Positions 1 through 9,165 of a stretch of 64,000 bases of DNA are shown here, piece by piece (the stretch's first letter is position 1; each line of letters starts with the position of its first letter). The translations under genes were made by a program, and so were the position numbers. The DNA is from Sulfitobacter sp. OXR-159 (lineage in GTDB: Bacteria; Pseudomonadota; Alphaproteobacteria; Rhodobacterales; Rhodobacteraceae). Below the pieces are notes generated by a model. It was not told the origin of the DNA and ran no database searches. It saw only the letters and a program-made list of their open reading frames with translations. The DNA is taken from positions 1,745,001 through 1,809,000 of the forward strand of contig NZ_CP139707.1 of NCBI RefSeq assembly GCF_034377145.1, in the 5' to 3' direction.

Positions 1-1159
1 CAGAGCCTTCGGCGTTATGAACGGCAAAGAACTCATGCACTTCGCGCAGCACGGAATCAAACGGCCGGGTCTTGTAGCCGGTCGAGGATTTGATCGTGTT
101 GCCGTGCATCGCGTCACAGGTCCAGACGACATTCGCGCCCTCTTCCTGCACGGTTTTGATGAGACGCGGCAGGTGATCGCCCACCTGTCCCGCACCAAAG
201 CGCGAGATCAGCGTCAGACGGCCTTCTTCGTTGTCGGGGTTCAGCTTGGCCATCAATTGCTTGAGGTCATCGCTGGTCATCGAGGGGCCGCATTTCAGGC
301 CGATCGGGTTTTGCACACCACGGGCGAATTCCACATGCGCGCCGTCCGGCTGCCGCGTGCGGTCACCGATCCAGATCATATGGCCCGAACCTGCCAGCCA
401 TTTGCCGGTCTGGCTGTCGCGACGGCAAAGCGCCTCTTCATACTCCAGCAGCAGGGATTCGTGGCTGGTGTAAAATTCCACCGATTGCAGCGTATGCGCG
501 GTTTCGGCGGTTACGCCAGCGGCGGCCATGAAATCCAGCGTGTCAGAGATGCGGTTCGCGATCTCACGGTATTTCTCGGCCTTTTCGTCGTCGGTGAAGC
601 CCAGCGTCCAGCCGTGCACCTGATGCACATCCGCATAGCCCCCGGTTGAGAAGGCGCGCAAAAGGTTCAGCGTGGCGGCGGCCTGTGTGTAGGCGCGCAG
701 CATCTTTTGCGGGTCGGGGATGCGCGACTCGGCGGTGAAGGCCAGATCGTTGATGATGTCGCCGCGGTAGCTGGGCAGTTCCACGCCATCAACTGTCTCG
801 GTCGGGGCCGAACGCGGTTTGGCGAATTGCCCCGCCATACGGCCCAGCTTGATCACCGGCACTTTGGCACCATGGGTCAGCACGATGGCCATCTGCAACA
901 TCACTTTGAATGTGTCGCGAATGGCGTCCGAGCTGAACTGCTCAAAGCTCTCCGCGCAATCGCCGCCCTGCAAAAGGAAGGCTTCGCCACGGCCAGCGGC
1001 GGCCAGATGTTTCTTCAACCGGCGTGCTTCGCCCGCAAAAACGAGGACCGGATAGCGTGCCAGCTGTGCCTCAACCGCTTGCAATGCGGCTTGGTCAGGG
1101 TAATCGGGCATCTGGACGCGCGGTTTGCTGCGCCAGCTTGAGGTGCTCCAGTCTGTCAT
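1..1159 (-). CDS. 3-deoxy-7-phosphoheptulonate synthase, class II (5' part; C-terminus off window)
   Basis: Condenses phosphoenolpyruvate and erythrose-4-phosphate to DAHP, the first step of the shikimate pathway, in the cytoplasm. I translated the open minus-strand frame from an ATG whose complement is at 1157-1159. It begins [20 protein letters not shown] and contains [14 protein letters not shown] and [14 protein letters not shown], both typical of the plant-like class II enzyme. About 386 codons are present; the family has about 455-460 residues, so some 70 residues and the stop lie beyond the left edge. It is divergent from the AraC regulator to the right, with its own promoter in the gap. 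Confidence 0.95.
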   Translation of the reverse strand, partial: MTDWSTSSWRSKPRVQMPDYPDQAALQAVEAQLARYPVLVFAGEARRLKKHLAAAGRGEAFLLQGGDCAESFEQFSSDAIRDTFKVMLQMAIVLTHGAKVPVIKLGRMAGQFAKPRSAPTETVDGVELPSYRGDIINDLAFTAESRIPDPQKMLRAYTQAAATLNLLRAFSTGGYADVHQVHGWTLGFTDDEKAEKYREIANRISDTLDFMAAAGVTAETAHTLQSVEFYTSHESLLLEYEEALCRRDSQTGKWLAGSGHMIWIGDRTRQPDGAHVEFARGVQNPIGLKCGPSMTSDDLKQLMAKLNPDNEEGRLTLISRFGAGQVGDHLPRLIKTVQEEGANVVWTCDAMHGNTIKSSTGYKTRPFDSVLREVHEFFAVHNAEGS

Positions 1160-1178
1160 CTTTCTACTCCGCTCCACA

Positions 1179-1195
1179 GCGCCGAGTGTCGGCGC
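1179..1195. other. Short stem-loop in the leader of the DAHP synthase gene
   Basis: GCGCCGA pairs perfectly with TCGGCGC across a 3-nt loop. On the minus strand it falls in the 5' untranslated region, about 20 nt before the start codon. There is no U tract, so it is not a normal terminator. A role in mRNA stability or translation is possible but not shown. Confidence 0.3.
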
Positions 1196-1208
1196 TTCGT
1201 GATCTTTC

Positions 1209-1237
1209 TCTATACAAAGGCGCGGGGAAAGTGACCA
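1209..1237 (-). promoter_or_regulatory. Sigma-70-type promoter of the DAHP synthase gene
   Basis: Read on the minus strand, TGGTCA (-35, 1232-1237) and TATAGA (-10, 1209-1214) are 17 bp apart. Transcription would start near 1202, giving a leader of about 43 nt. Predicted from sequence only. Confidence 0.4.
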
Positions 1238-1350
1238 GAACCGAAATGCGCCCTATTGACGTTGCGACAGGGCCGTGGGCAATGTTTTCGGCAAGTTCTG
1301 GCGGCCATGGCACATGTCGGCAGAGACGACCTGAGTAGAAAGACGCCGAG

Positions 1351-2355
1351 ATGTCCCAACCGCGCCCGGCCACCCGCATGCCCCCCCAGACCGACAAGCC
1401 GCGGCGCTTCGTCTTTGTGCTGTTGGAGAATTTCACTCTGCTGAGCTTTGCCTCCGCTGTGGAATGCCTGCGTATCACCAATCGCATGCTCGAACGCGAG
1501 GTCTACCAATGGCAGGCCGTGGGCGAAAGCGGTGAGGCCTGCACAAGCTCGGCCGGCGCGGTCTTTGCGCTTGATGGCGGGCTAGAGGAATTGGGCCGTG
1601 ACGACACGATTGTGATCTGCGGCGGCCTCGACGTACAGGCGGCGACTACCAAGAAACTGTTGGCCTGGTTGCGCCGCGAGGCCCGCAAAGGGTTGGTGGT
1701 GGGCGGCCTGTGCACCGCAGCGCACACGCTGGCCAAGGCCGGGCTGCTGGATGGCAAACGCGCAACGATCCATTGGGAGAATCAAGACAGCTTTGGCGAG
1801 GAATTCGAAGAGGTTATCCTGACGAAATCGGTTTTCGTGGTGGACGGCAACCGGTTGACCACGGCGGGCGGCACCTCGTCTCTGGATTTGATGCTGAAAC
1901 TCATCGCCGATGATCACGGCGAAGAAACAGCCAATGCCGTGGCGGATCAGCTGATCTATTCCTCAATCCGCACCGATCAAGACACGCAACGCCTGTCGGT
2001 GCCCACGCGAATCGGTGTTCGCCATCCGAAGCTTAGCCAAGTCATTCAGCAGATGGAGCGTAATATCGAAGAGCCGATCAGCCCTTCGATCCTTGCGCGG
2101 GATGTTGGCATGTCGACCCGCCAGCTGGAGCGGCTGTTCCGGCGTTACCTGAACCGCAGCCCCAAACGCTACTATATGGAACTGCGGCTGCAAAAGGCGC
2201 GTAACCTGTTGATGCAGACGGATATGAGCGTGATTAACGTGGCGCTGGCCTGCGGCTTTGCTTCGCCCTCGCATTTCTCCAAATGCTACCGGGCGCACTA
2301 TCAAACCACGCCCTATCGCGAGCGCGGCAGCCAATCCACCCGGCAGCCTGCCTAA
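1351..2355 (+). CDS. GlxA-family AraC-type transcriptional regulator
   Basis: 334 residues. The N-terminal DJ-1/PfpI-like domain (about residues 18-180) has a Cys at about 121 in the nucleophile-elbow context GGLCTAAH. The C-terminal half (about 230-325) is a double helix-turn-helix AraC domain with the signature CGFASPSHFSKCYR. Such proteins are ligand-sensing activators, not amidases. The closest known types I can name are the GbdR/CdhR group, which control glycine betaine or carnitine catabolism; that link is inference and no catabolic genes lie beside it. The start follows a weak AG-rich stretch. It stands alone, divergent from the DAHP synthase gene and convergent with the sugar dehydrogenase gene. 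Confidence 0.88.
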   Translation: MSQPRPATRMPPQTDKPRRFVFVLLENFTLLSFASAVECLRITNRMLEREVYQWQAVGESGEACTSSAGAVFALDGGLEELGRDDTIVICGGLDVQAATTKKLLAWLRREARKGLVVGGLCTAAHTLAKAGLLDGKRATIHWENQDSFGEEFEEVILTKSVFVVDGNRLTTAGGTSSLDLMLKLIADDHGEETANAVADQLIYSSIRTDQDTQRLSVPTRIGVRHPKLSQVIQQMERNIEEPISPSILARDVGMSTRQLERLFRRYLNRSPKRYYMELRLQKARNLLMQTDMSVINVALACGFASPSHFSKCYRAHYQTTPYRERGSQSTRQPA

Positions 2356-2358
2356 GGG

Positions 2359-3456
2359 TCAAGGCGTGATCCGGTAGACGGTGCCATTGCCCTCTGAGAT
2401 GAACCAGATCGCACCTTCGGGGCCTTCGACGACATCGCGCACGCGGGCAGTCTCGGCGGTTTTGATCTGCTGGACCTCTTCCAGCGGGTCACCGCTCAGC
2501 CGAGCGATATAGTCGAACTTGAGCGAGCCTACGAAGATATCGCCCTCCCATTCGGGGAATTGCGCGCCGGAGTAGACCACCAGCCCCGCAGGCGCGATGG
2601 AGGGATCCCAGTAGAATTCGGGCTGCGCCATCCCCTCTTTCGAGGTGCCCTCACCGATCTTCGCACCCGAATAATGCTCCCCGTAGGAAATTACCGGCCA
2701 GCCGTAATTTGTGCCCTTGGTGATGCGGTTCACCTCGTCGCCGCCCTTGGCCCCATGTTCCGACACCCAAAGCCGCCCTTCCAGATCCAGCCCCGCCCCT
2801 TGCGGGTTGCGGTGGCCATAGGACCAAATCTCGGGCAGCACATCCGGCATATCGACAAAGGGATTGTCGTCGGGCACCGAACCGTCGCGGTTCACGCGGA
2901 TGATGCTGCCGTTATGGGTGCTGCGGTCTTGGGCTGCGGGGCGATCGCCCCGTTCGCCGATGGTCAGCAGCAGCGTGCCGTCCGGCGCTTCGACCACGCG
3001 AGAGCCGAAGTGCTGCCCGCCGCTGCTGCCCGGTTTCATGGCGAAAAGCTCGGTCAAGTTTTCCAAACTGCGGGCGTCCTCAGACAATCTGGCGCTGGCC
3101 AAAGCGGTGCCCGCGCCGCCGCCCTCTTGGGGTTTGGCATAGGTCAGGAACAACAGGCGGCTCTGCGCGAAATCCTCGGCCAGGGTGATGTCCAACAGAC
3201 CGCCCTGCCCGACCACGGCCACCTCGGGCAGGCCCGACACCTCATGCCGTGCGCCGTCTTTTTGGTAGATCAGCCGCCCGGCTTTCTCGGTGACCAACAG
3301 GCCGCCGTCGGGCATGGGGGCGATGCCCCAAGGCGCCTCTAGACCCTCGGCTATGGGGGTGATCGTCAGGCTGCTCTGGGCGCTTACCGCGCCTGCGGCG
3401 CAGAGGCTGCTAAGGCCGATTAAAGTGGCGGTTGCAAATTGTTTGGCGGATGTCAC
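2359..3456 (-). CDS. PQQ-dependent sugar (glucose/sorbosone-type) dehydrogenase, exported
   Basis: A six-bladed beta-propeller of the soluble aldose sugar dehydrogenase (YliI/Asd) family, expected in the periplasm, where it oxidises sugars with PQQ. Family motifs include LEAPWGIAPMPDGGLLVTEK near the N-terminus, then SYGHRNPQG and SEHGAKGGDEVN. I place the start at GTG 3456 because AAAGGAG lies 7 nt upstream and the protein then begins with a clean Sec signal peptide ending AVSAQS. The longer frame from 3594 adds a non-signal-like N-terminus and is unlikely. Length is 365 residues, normal for the family. Whether the host makes PQQ cannot be seen here. Confidence 0.85.
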   Translation of the reverse strand: MTSAKQFATATLIGLSSLCAAGAVSAQSSLTITPIAEGLEAPWGIAPMPDGGLLVTEKAGRLIYQKDGARHEVSGLPEVAVVGQGGLLDITLAEDFAQSRLLFLTYAKPQEGGGAGTALASARLSEDARSLENLTELFAMKPGSSGGQHFGSRVVEAPDGTLLLTIGERGDRPAAQDRSTHNGSIIRVNRDGSVPDDNPFVDMPDVLPEIWSYGHRNPQGAGLDLEGRLWVSEHGAKGGDEVNRITKGTNYGWPVISYGEHYSGAKIGEGTSKEGMAQPEFYWDPSIAPAGLVVYSGAQFPEWEGDIFVGSLKFDYIARLSGDPLEEVQQIKTAETARVRDVVEGPEGAIWFISEGNGTVYRITP

Positions 3457-3642
3457 GGGCAGGCTCCTTTGGGCATGGGGGCTTGGAACAAGACATAGCC
3501 AGCAAGCGGCCCATTTCCAGCATTCCACTCGGCACACGCGAAAAGCCGCCCGCGCAGACCGCGTGATAAATCGCCTTTTCTTTTTCGAAACCACGACCTA
3601 ACGTTCGATCAGAACGAGAGTTCAACTAAGGGAGAGTACCAA

Positions 3643-4827
3643 ATGAAAAAAATATTGATGGCCACAACGGCCGTAGCTTTGCTCGCCACCGGCGCGCATG
3701 CAGAAGACACAAAAATCGGCATTCTGCTGGGCTTCACCGGCCCGCTGGAATCGCTGGCCAATGACATGGCCGCCGGTGCTGAACTGGCGATTTCCGAAGT
3801 TAACGAGAGCGGCATGTTCCTCGACGGGGCCACCGTTTCGTCCGAGCGTGGCGACACCGGCTGCATCGACGCGGGCCTTGCCGTGGCATCGGCTGAGCGT
3901 CTGATCACCTCCGACCGCGTGAGCGGCATCGTGGGCGGCATGTGCTCGGGCGAGACGACAGCCTCGCTGCAGAACGTCGCCATTCCGAACGGCATCGTGA
4001 TGATCTCGCCATCGGCGACTTCGCCTGCTCTGTCGACCGTCGAAGACAACGGCCTGTTCTTCCGCACATCGCCGTCGGACGCGCGTCAGGGTCAGGTCAT
4101 GGCCGACATCTTGAACGACCGTGGCATCAAAGAAGTCGCCGTCACCTATACCAACAACGACTATGGTAAAGGTCTGGCCGACAGCTTTGAAACCGCGTTT
4201 AAGGAATCCGGCGGCACTGTCACCATCAACACATCGCATGAAGACGGCAAAGCGGACTATTCCGCCGAAGTCGGCGCGCTGGCCTCTGCCGGTGGTGAAG
4301 TGCTGATCGTGGCCGGATACGTCGACCAAGGCGGTGCGGGCATCGTGAACGGCGCGCTCGACGCAGGCGCGTTCGACACCTTCATGTTCCCCGACGGCAT
4401 GGTTTCCGACACGCTGGAAGAAAAATTCGCCGAGATCGCGGATGGCTCTTTCGGTCAGAATCCAAGCGCCTCTGGCGAAGGCCCCGACAACTACAAGAAG
4501 ATGGGCGAAGAAGCCGGTTTCGAGCCGACCAACGCCTTCTCCCCCGAAGCCTATGACGCGGCGGCTCTGATGCTGCTGGCGATGCAGGCCGCAGGGTCCA
4601 ACGATCCGGCGATGTACAAAGAAAAAGTGATGGAAGTCGCCAACGCACCGGGCGAAAAAATCCTGCCGGGTGAGCTGGGCAAAGCGCTGCAGATCATCAA
4701 AGACGGCGGCGATGTCGACTATGTCGGTGCGTCGGCGGTTGAGCTGATCGGACCGGGCGAAAGCGCGGGCAGCTACCGTGAGATCGAAATGAAAGACGGT
4801 AAGATGGTGACGGTCGGCTACCGCTGA
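3643..4827 (+). CDS. LIV-type ABC transporter substrate-binding protein
   Basis: Periplasmic type 1 binding protein of the LivJ/LivK-AmiC group, 394 residues, with a Sec signal peptide cut after AHA at about residue 20. The mature start TKIGILLGFTGPLESLA and the later YTNNDYGKG are usual for this family. It captures branched-chain amino acids, amides, urea or similar; the sequence does not settle which. GGGAG stands about 8 nt before the ATG. It heads a transporter operon and is separated from the ATPase genes by a terminator-like hairpin, so that it can be made in excess of the membrane parts. Confidence 0.92.
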   Translation: MKKILMATTAVALLATGAHAEDTKIGILLGFTGPLESLANDMAAGAELAISEVNESGMFLDGATVSSERGDTGCIDAGLAVASAERLITSDRVSGIVGGMCSGETTASLQNVAIPNGIVMISPSATSPALSTVEDNGLFFRTSPSDARQGQVMADILNDRGIKEVAVTYTNNDYGKGLADSFETAFKESGGTVTINTSHEDGKADYSAEVGALASAGGEVLIVAGYVDQGGAGIVNGALDAGAFDTFMFPDGMVSDTLEEKFAEIADGSFGQNPSASGEGPDNYKKMGEEAGFEPTNAFSPEAYDAAALMLLAMQAAGSNDPAMYKEKVMEVANAPGEKILPGELGKALQIIKDGGDVDYVGASAVELIGPGESAGSYREIEMKDGKMVTVGYR

Positions 4828-4855
4828 TCTAAGCTTCGTGCGAAACACTTGCAGG

Positions 4856-4884
4856 GGCCCGGTCGCATCGCGATCGGGCCTTTT
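4856..4884 (+). terminator. Hairpin with U tract after the binding-protein gene
   Basis: GGCCCGGTCGC pairs with GCGATCGGGCC (one G-U pair) around a 3-nt loop and is followed by TTTT. Its place between the binding-protein gene and the ATPase genes suggests partial termination, which would lower expression of the membrane components. Confidence 0.7.
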
Positions 4885-4974
4885 GCTTGGGAAATCGGCT
4901 TTTCTTCCGCGCGGGCAGCCAGTACAAAACGCCTATTGAGGACGTGGAAAACACGTCCCGTCTGGGAGGACAGG

Positions 4975-5136
4975 ATGAAAAAGCAACAGATGGCCGTGCC
5001 GGTCAGGGCTCAGCGCATGTATCTTGCTGAGTGTGATTTCGGCAATGCTGCGCGATTTGCCTTTAACGAGGCAGCGGCAAGCTTTCTTCATAAAAGGACC
5101 GCAGCGGTCCCTTCCAAGAATCTCAGCAGACTGTAA
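4975..5136 (+). CDS. Possible small protein (53 residues) in the ABC operon leader
   Basis: An ATG at 4975 follows GGGAGGACAG, a near-ideal ribosome binding site, and opens a 53-codon frame beginning MKKQQMAVPVRAQRMYLAEC and ending at TAA 5136. It is basic, with no clear membrane segment, and I recognise no family. It fills the 396-nt gap between the binding protein and the first ATPase gene. It may be a real small protein, a leader peptide or chance. A perfect hairpin GGACCGC-A-GCGGTCC (5096-5110) lies within its 3' end. Confidence 0.3.
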   Translation: MKKQQMAVPVRAQRMYLAECDFGNAARFAFNEAAASFLHKRTAAVPSKNLSRL

Positions 5137-5223
5137 ACAGGTAAGGCAGCGCGGATATGCGCGGCCCACCGCAAGACGACCAATAAAAACCAGCCACAAG
5201 GTGGCGGACACGGGGATGGACAT

Positions 5224-6006
5224 ATGATCGTCGTAGACGACGTACACAAACACTTCGGCGGGTTTCACGCCGTCGACGGGGCAAGCCTGTCGATTGAAAA
5301 GGGATCGATCACCGGATTGATCGGCCCCAATGGCGCGGGGAAAACCACGCTGTTCAACGTTATCGCAGGCGTGCTGCAGCCCACTTCGGGCCGGGTGACC
5401 ATGGACGGTGAAGACATCACTGGCCTGCCCCCGCATGAGCTGTTCCATAAAGGGCTGCTGCGCACCTTCCAGATTGCGCATGAATTTTCGTCGATGTCAT
5501 GCCGTGAGAATCTGATGATGGTGCCGGGCAACCAGTCGGGCGAAACACTGTGGAACACATGGTTCGGCACCAAGCGCATCGCCGATGAGGAACGCGCGCT
5601 GAAAGCCAAGGCCGATGAGGTGCTTGAATTCCTGACCATCGAACATCTGGCCGAGCAAAAGGCCGGGCAGATTTCGGGCGGTCAGAAAAAGCTGCTGGAA
5701 CTGGGCCGCACCATGATGGTGGATGCCAAGATCGTCTTTCTGGATGAGGTCGGCGCGGGTGTGAACCGGACGCTGCTCAACACCATCGGCGACGCCATCA
5801 TCCGCCTGAACCAAGAACGCAATTACACATTCGTCGTCATCGAGCATGACATGGATTTCATTGGCCGCCTTTGTGACCCGGTGATCTGCATGGCCGAGGG
5901 TCACGTGCTTGCCGAAGGCACGTTGGATGAGATCAAGGCGAACGAGCAGGTGATCGAGGCCTATCTCGGCACCGGCCTGAAGAACAAGGACAAGGTAGGC
6001 GCATGA
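5224..6006 (+). CDS. LIV-type ABC transporter ATP-binding protein (LivG-like)
   Basis: 260 residues. Hydrolyses ATP to drive uptake, on the inner face of the membrane with the second ATPase. Walker A is GPNGAGKTT (34-42), the signature is ISGGQKKLLEL, and the switch His is in VVIEHDMDF. The Walker B end reads FLDEVGAGVN, where LivG proteins usually have DEPAAGLN; the catalytic Glu is kept. The C-terminal tail VIEAYLGTG is typical of LivG. It overlaps the next gene by 4 bp. Confidence 0.93.
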   Translation: MIVVDDVHKHFGGFHAVDGASLSIEKGSITGLIGPNGAGKTTLFNVIAGVLQPTSGRVTMDGEDITGLPPHELFHKGLLRTFQIAHEFSSMSCRENLMMVPGNQSGETLWNTWFGTKRIADEERALKAKADEVLEFLTIEHLAEQKAGQISGGQKKLLELGRTMMVDAKIVFLDEVGAGVNRTLLNTIGDAIIRLNQERNYTFVVIEHDMDFIGRLCDPVICMAEGHVLAEGTLDEIKANEQVIEAYLGTGLKNKDKVGA

Positions 6007-6824
6007 GCAATGATCCCTACGGCGACCGCGGCAACAAAGATTGGTCGGTCGGCAACGCAAAGGGCCAAGGCAGCATCATGCCCAAGGCCAGCGGCAAAAC
6101 TCACCCCGCCCCCGGCGGCCCCTTTCTGATCGGCGACAGCATGACCGCCGGATACGGCGCGGGCCCCGACATTCTGCATGACTGCACCATCGCGGTGGAT
6201 CGCGGCGAAATCGCCGTGATCGTCGGCCCCAATGGTGCGGGCAAATCCACTGGTATGAAGGCGGTCTTTGGCATGCTCGACATGCGCAAGGGCCATGTGC
6301 GGCTGGATGGGGAGGATATCACCAATCTCAGCCCGCAAGACCGGGTGGCCAAGGGCATGGGCTTTGTCCCCCAGACCTCAAACATCTTTACCTCGATGAC
6401 GGTCGAAGAGAATCTAGAGATGGGGGCCTTCATCCGCCGTGACGATTTCCGCGATACGATGGCGCAGGTCTATGACCTCTTCCCGATCCTCAAGGAAAAG
6501 CGCAATCAGGCAGCGGGCGAACTGTCGGGCGGTCAACGCCAGCAGGTCGCCGTGGGCCGGGCGTTGATGACGCAGCCGAAGGTTCTGATGCTCGATGAGC
6601 CGACAGCGGGTGTCTCGCCCATCGTAATGGACGAACTCTTTGACCGGATCATCGAGGTTGCCCGCACCGGCATACCGATCCTGATGGTCGAACAGAACGC
6701 CCGTCAAGCGCTTGAGATCGCGGACAAGGGCTATGTGCTTGTGCAGGGGGCGAACGCCTTTACTGGCACCGGCAAAGAGCTTCTGGCCGATCCTGAAGTC
6801 CGCAAATCGTTTCTGGGGGGCTGA
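6003..6824 (+). CDS. LIV-type ABC transporter ATP-binding protein (LivF-like)
   Basis: 273 residues; the second ATPase of the importer. Walker A is GPNGAGKST (75-83), the signature is LSGGQRQQVAVGRAL, and Walker B is VLMLDEPTAGVSP. Compared with the usual LivF (about 235 residues) it has a hydrophilic N-terminal extension of about 40-45 residues before the first beta strand. Starting at the ATG in the ATGA overlap with the upstream gene keeps that extension; internal Met codons at about 26 and 47 are possible alternatives. Followed 2 bp later by the permease gene. Confidence 0.92.
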   Translation: MSNDPYGDRGNKDWSVGNAKGQGSIMPKASGKTHPAPGGPFLIGDSMTAGYGAGPDILHDCTIAVDRGEIAVIVGPNGAGKSTGMKAVFGMLDMRKGHVRLDGEDITNLSPQDRVAKGMGFVPQTSNIFTSMTVEENLEMGAFIRRDDFRDTMAQVYDLFPILKEKRNQAAGELSGGQRQQVAVGRALMTQPKVLMLDEPTAGVSPIVMDELFDRIIEVARTGIPILMVEQNARQALEIADKGYVLVQGANAFTGTGKELLADPEVRKSFLGG

Positions 6825-6826
6825 AC

Positions 6827-7837
6827 ATGGATCTGCTCAACGCAATTATTGCACTTTCGAACTATGTGCTCATTCCGGGCATCGCCTATGGCTCGCAGCT
6901 GGCGCTTGGCGCGCTTGGGGTGACGCTGGTCTACGGCATCCTGCGGTTTTCCAACTTCGCCCATGGCGACACGATGGCCATGGGAACCATGGCGACGATC
7001 CTGATAACATGGCTGTTCCAATCCATGGGCCTCAGCCTCGGCGTGCTGCCCACGGCGCTTCTGGCCCTGCCCTTCGGCATCGCCTTTGCCATGCTGCTGG
7101 TGCTGGGCACCGACAGGGTGGTCTATAAATTCTACCGCGAGCAAAAGGCCAAGCCGGTGATCCTTGTGATCGTCAGTCTTGGTGTGACCTTTATCTACAA
7201 CGGCATCACCCGCTTCATCATCGGCGCGGACGATCAGAACTTCCTCGACGGGCAGCGCTTCATCATGTCGGCGCGGGATTTCAAAGAGATGACCGGCCTG
7301 CGCGAAGGTCTGGCCTTCAAGACGACCCAAGGCATCACCATCATCACCGCGATCATCGTTGTGGCCGTGCTGTTCTGGTTCCTCAACAAGACCCGCGCGG
7401 GCAAATCCATGCGGGCCTATTCCGACAACGAGGATCTGGCGCTTTTGTCGGGCATCAACCCTGAGCGGGTGGTGATGATCACATGGATGATCGTGGCCGC
7501 ACTCGCGACCATCGCGGGCACACTTTACGGCCTTGATAAGTCGTTCAAACCCTTCACCTATTTCCAACTTCTACTGCCAATCTTCGCCGCGGCCATCGTT
7601 GGCGGGCTTGGCTCTCCGGTGGGGGCGATCGCGGGCGGTTTTGTCATCGCCTTCTCTGAGGTGACGATCACCTATGCGTGGAAGAAGGTGCTGGGCTACG
7701 TCATGCCCGACGGGATGGAGCCTGACGGCTTGGTCCAGCTTATGAGCACGGATTACAAATTTGCGGTCAGCTTCGTCATTCTTCTGATCGTTCTGCTGAT
7801 CAAGCCCACCGGCCTGTTCAAGGGGAAATCGGTATGA
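6827..7837 (+). CDS. LIV-type ABC transporter permease (LivH-like)
   Basis: 336 residues, eight or so hydrophobic segments. Motifs of the LivH family include NYVLIPGIAYGSQLALGALG at the N-terminus, FSNFAHGD and AAIVGGLGSPVGAIAGGFVI. Forms the membrane channel as a heterodimer with the next permease. Overlaps that gene by 4 bp. Confidence 0.93.
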   Translation: MDLLNAIIALSNYVLIPGIAYGSQLALGALGVTLVYGILRFSNFAHGDTMAMGTMATILITWLFQSMGLSLGVLPTALLALPFGIAFAMLLVLGTDRVVYKFYREQKAKPVILVIVSLGVTFIYNGITRFIIGADDQNFLDGQRFIMSARDFKEMTGLREGLAFKTTQGITIITAIIVVAVLFWFLNKTRAGKSMRAYSDNEDLALLSGINPERVVMITWMIVAALATIAGTLYGLDKSFKPFTYFQLLLPIFAAAIVGGLGSPVGAIAGGFVIAFSEVTITYAWKKVLGYVMPDGMEPDGLVQLMSTDYKFAVSFVILLIVLLIKPTGLFKGKSV

Positions 7838-9138
7838 CCCAGACTGTGAAAAACACGATCCTTTTCGGCATCATCGCCTTAATGATCATCTACACGGGCT
7901 TTGCCCAAAGCTGGAACTCTGCTCTGCTTATCATCGCCATGGGTCTGATCTCTTCGATCATGGCGCTTGGGGTGAACCTGCAATGGGGTTTTGCGGGGCT
8001 GTTCAACGTCGGCGTCATGGGCTTTGTCGCCTTGGGCGGTCTGGCGGCTGTGCTGGTCTCCATGCCCCCGACCGAGGGCGCTTGGTCCACCGGTGGTTTC
8101 GCCATTCTGGGGGCGCTGGCCCTTGGGGCGGGCACCGTGGTGGCGGCGGTCATGCTGATGAAACGCATGGCCCCCGGCACGGCGCGCACCCTTTCGGTAA
8201 TTGCTGTGCTGGTCATCGGTTTCTTCATCTTCCGCGCCCTGCTTGATCCTGCGGTTGAGGCGGTCGAGGCGATCAATCCCGCGCAGACCGGCTATCTTGG
8301 TGGTCTTGGCCTGCCGGTGCTGATCTCTTGGCCTGTGGGTGGTCTCTTTGCTGCGGGAGCGGCTTGGCTGATCGGTAAGACGGCGCTTGGCCTGCGGTCG
8401 GACTATCTGGCGATTGCCACCCTGGGGATTGCCGAGATCATCATCGCGGTGCTGAAAAACGAAGACTGGATGAGCCGCGGCGTGAAAAACGTGATCGGCC
8501 TGCCCCGTCCGGTGCCCTATGAGATCGATTTGCAGAACAGCACCTCCTTTGTGGAACGCGCCGCCGGCTTCGGGTTTGACCCGGTGGAGGCCTCGACGCT
8601 CTGGGTCAAACTGCTTTATATCGCGCTTTTCGCGGTGGTTCTGATCCTTTTGCTGTGGATGAGCCAGCGTGCGTTGCATTCCCCTTGGGGCCGGATGCTG
8701 CGGGCAATCCGTGACAACGAAGTCGCAGCCGAAGCCATGGGCAAGGATGTCACCGCGCGGCATTTGCAGGTTTTCATCCTCGGCTCTGCCATCTGCGGCA
8801 TTGCGGGTGCGATGATGACCACGATGGACAGCCAGTTGACGCCGGGTACCTATCAGCCGCTGCGCTTTACCTTCCTTATCTGGGTGATGGTGATCGTTGG
8901 CGGGTCGGGCAACAACTTCGGCGCGATCTTGGGTGGTTTCCTGATCTGGTTCCTCTGGGTGCAGGTCGAACCGATGGGTCTGTGGCTGATGAGCCTGATC
9001 ACCGCTGGCATGTCCGAAGGCTCGGCATTGAAGGCGCATCTGATCGAAAGCGCCGCGCATATGCGGCTGTTGACCATGGGCGTCGTGTTGCTGCTGGTGC
9101 TACGCTTCAGCCCACGCGGGTTGATCCCCGAGCGGTAA
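7834..9138 (+). CDS. LIV-type ABC transporter permease (LivM-like)
   Basis: 434 residues, a multi-spanning membrane protein. LivM motifs are NLQWGFAGLFNVG, SDYLAIATLGIAEII and WGRMLRAIRDNEVAAEAMGK. It is longer than many LivM proteins (about 300-420), with an extra hydrophobic region between about residues 85 and 185. Last gene of the transporter operon; a strong terminator follows 27 bp after the stop. Confidence 0.93.
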   Translation: MTQTVKNTILFGIIALMIIYTGFAQSWNSALLIIAMGLISSIMALGVNLQWGFAGLFNVGVMGFVALGGLAAVLVSMPPTEGAWSTGGFAILGALALGAGTVVAAVMLMKRMAPGTARTLSVIAVLVIGFFIFRALLDPAVEAVEAINPAQTGYLGGLGLPVLISWPVGGLFAAGAAWLIGKTALGLRSDYLAIATLGIAEIIIAVLKNEDWMSRGVKNVIGLPRPVPYEIDLQNSTSFVERAAGFGFDPVEASTLWVKLLYIALFAVVLILLLWMSQRALHSPWGRMLRAIRDNEVAAEAMGKDVTARHLQVFILGSAICGIAGAMMTTMDSQLTPGTYQPLRFTFLIWVMVIVGGSGNNFGAILGGFLIWFLWVQVEPMGLWLMSLITAGMSEGSALKAHLIESAAHMRLLTMGVVLLLVLRFSPRGLIPER

Positions 9139-9165
9139 GCTGTGGGTGAGATCCCCTCACGAAAA

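Noticed and set aside
17..649. Plus-strand frames over 1-1140
   Set aside because: Antisense shadows of the DAHP synthase gene, whose own frame has no stop inside the window.
2560..3342. Plus-strand frame opposite the sugar dehydrogenase gene
   Set aside because: Antisense shadow; the minus-strand frame has the family motifs, a signal peptide and a good ribosome site.
4849..4974. Upstream extension of the 53-codon frame to 4849
   Set aside because: The extension runs through the terminator hairpin and lacks a ribosome site; the ATG at 4975 has a strong one.
7879..9060. 393-codon minus-strand frame opposite the LivM-like gene
   Set aside because: His/Gln/Arg-rich translation with no domain, antisense to a clear permease.
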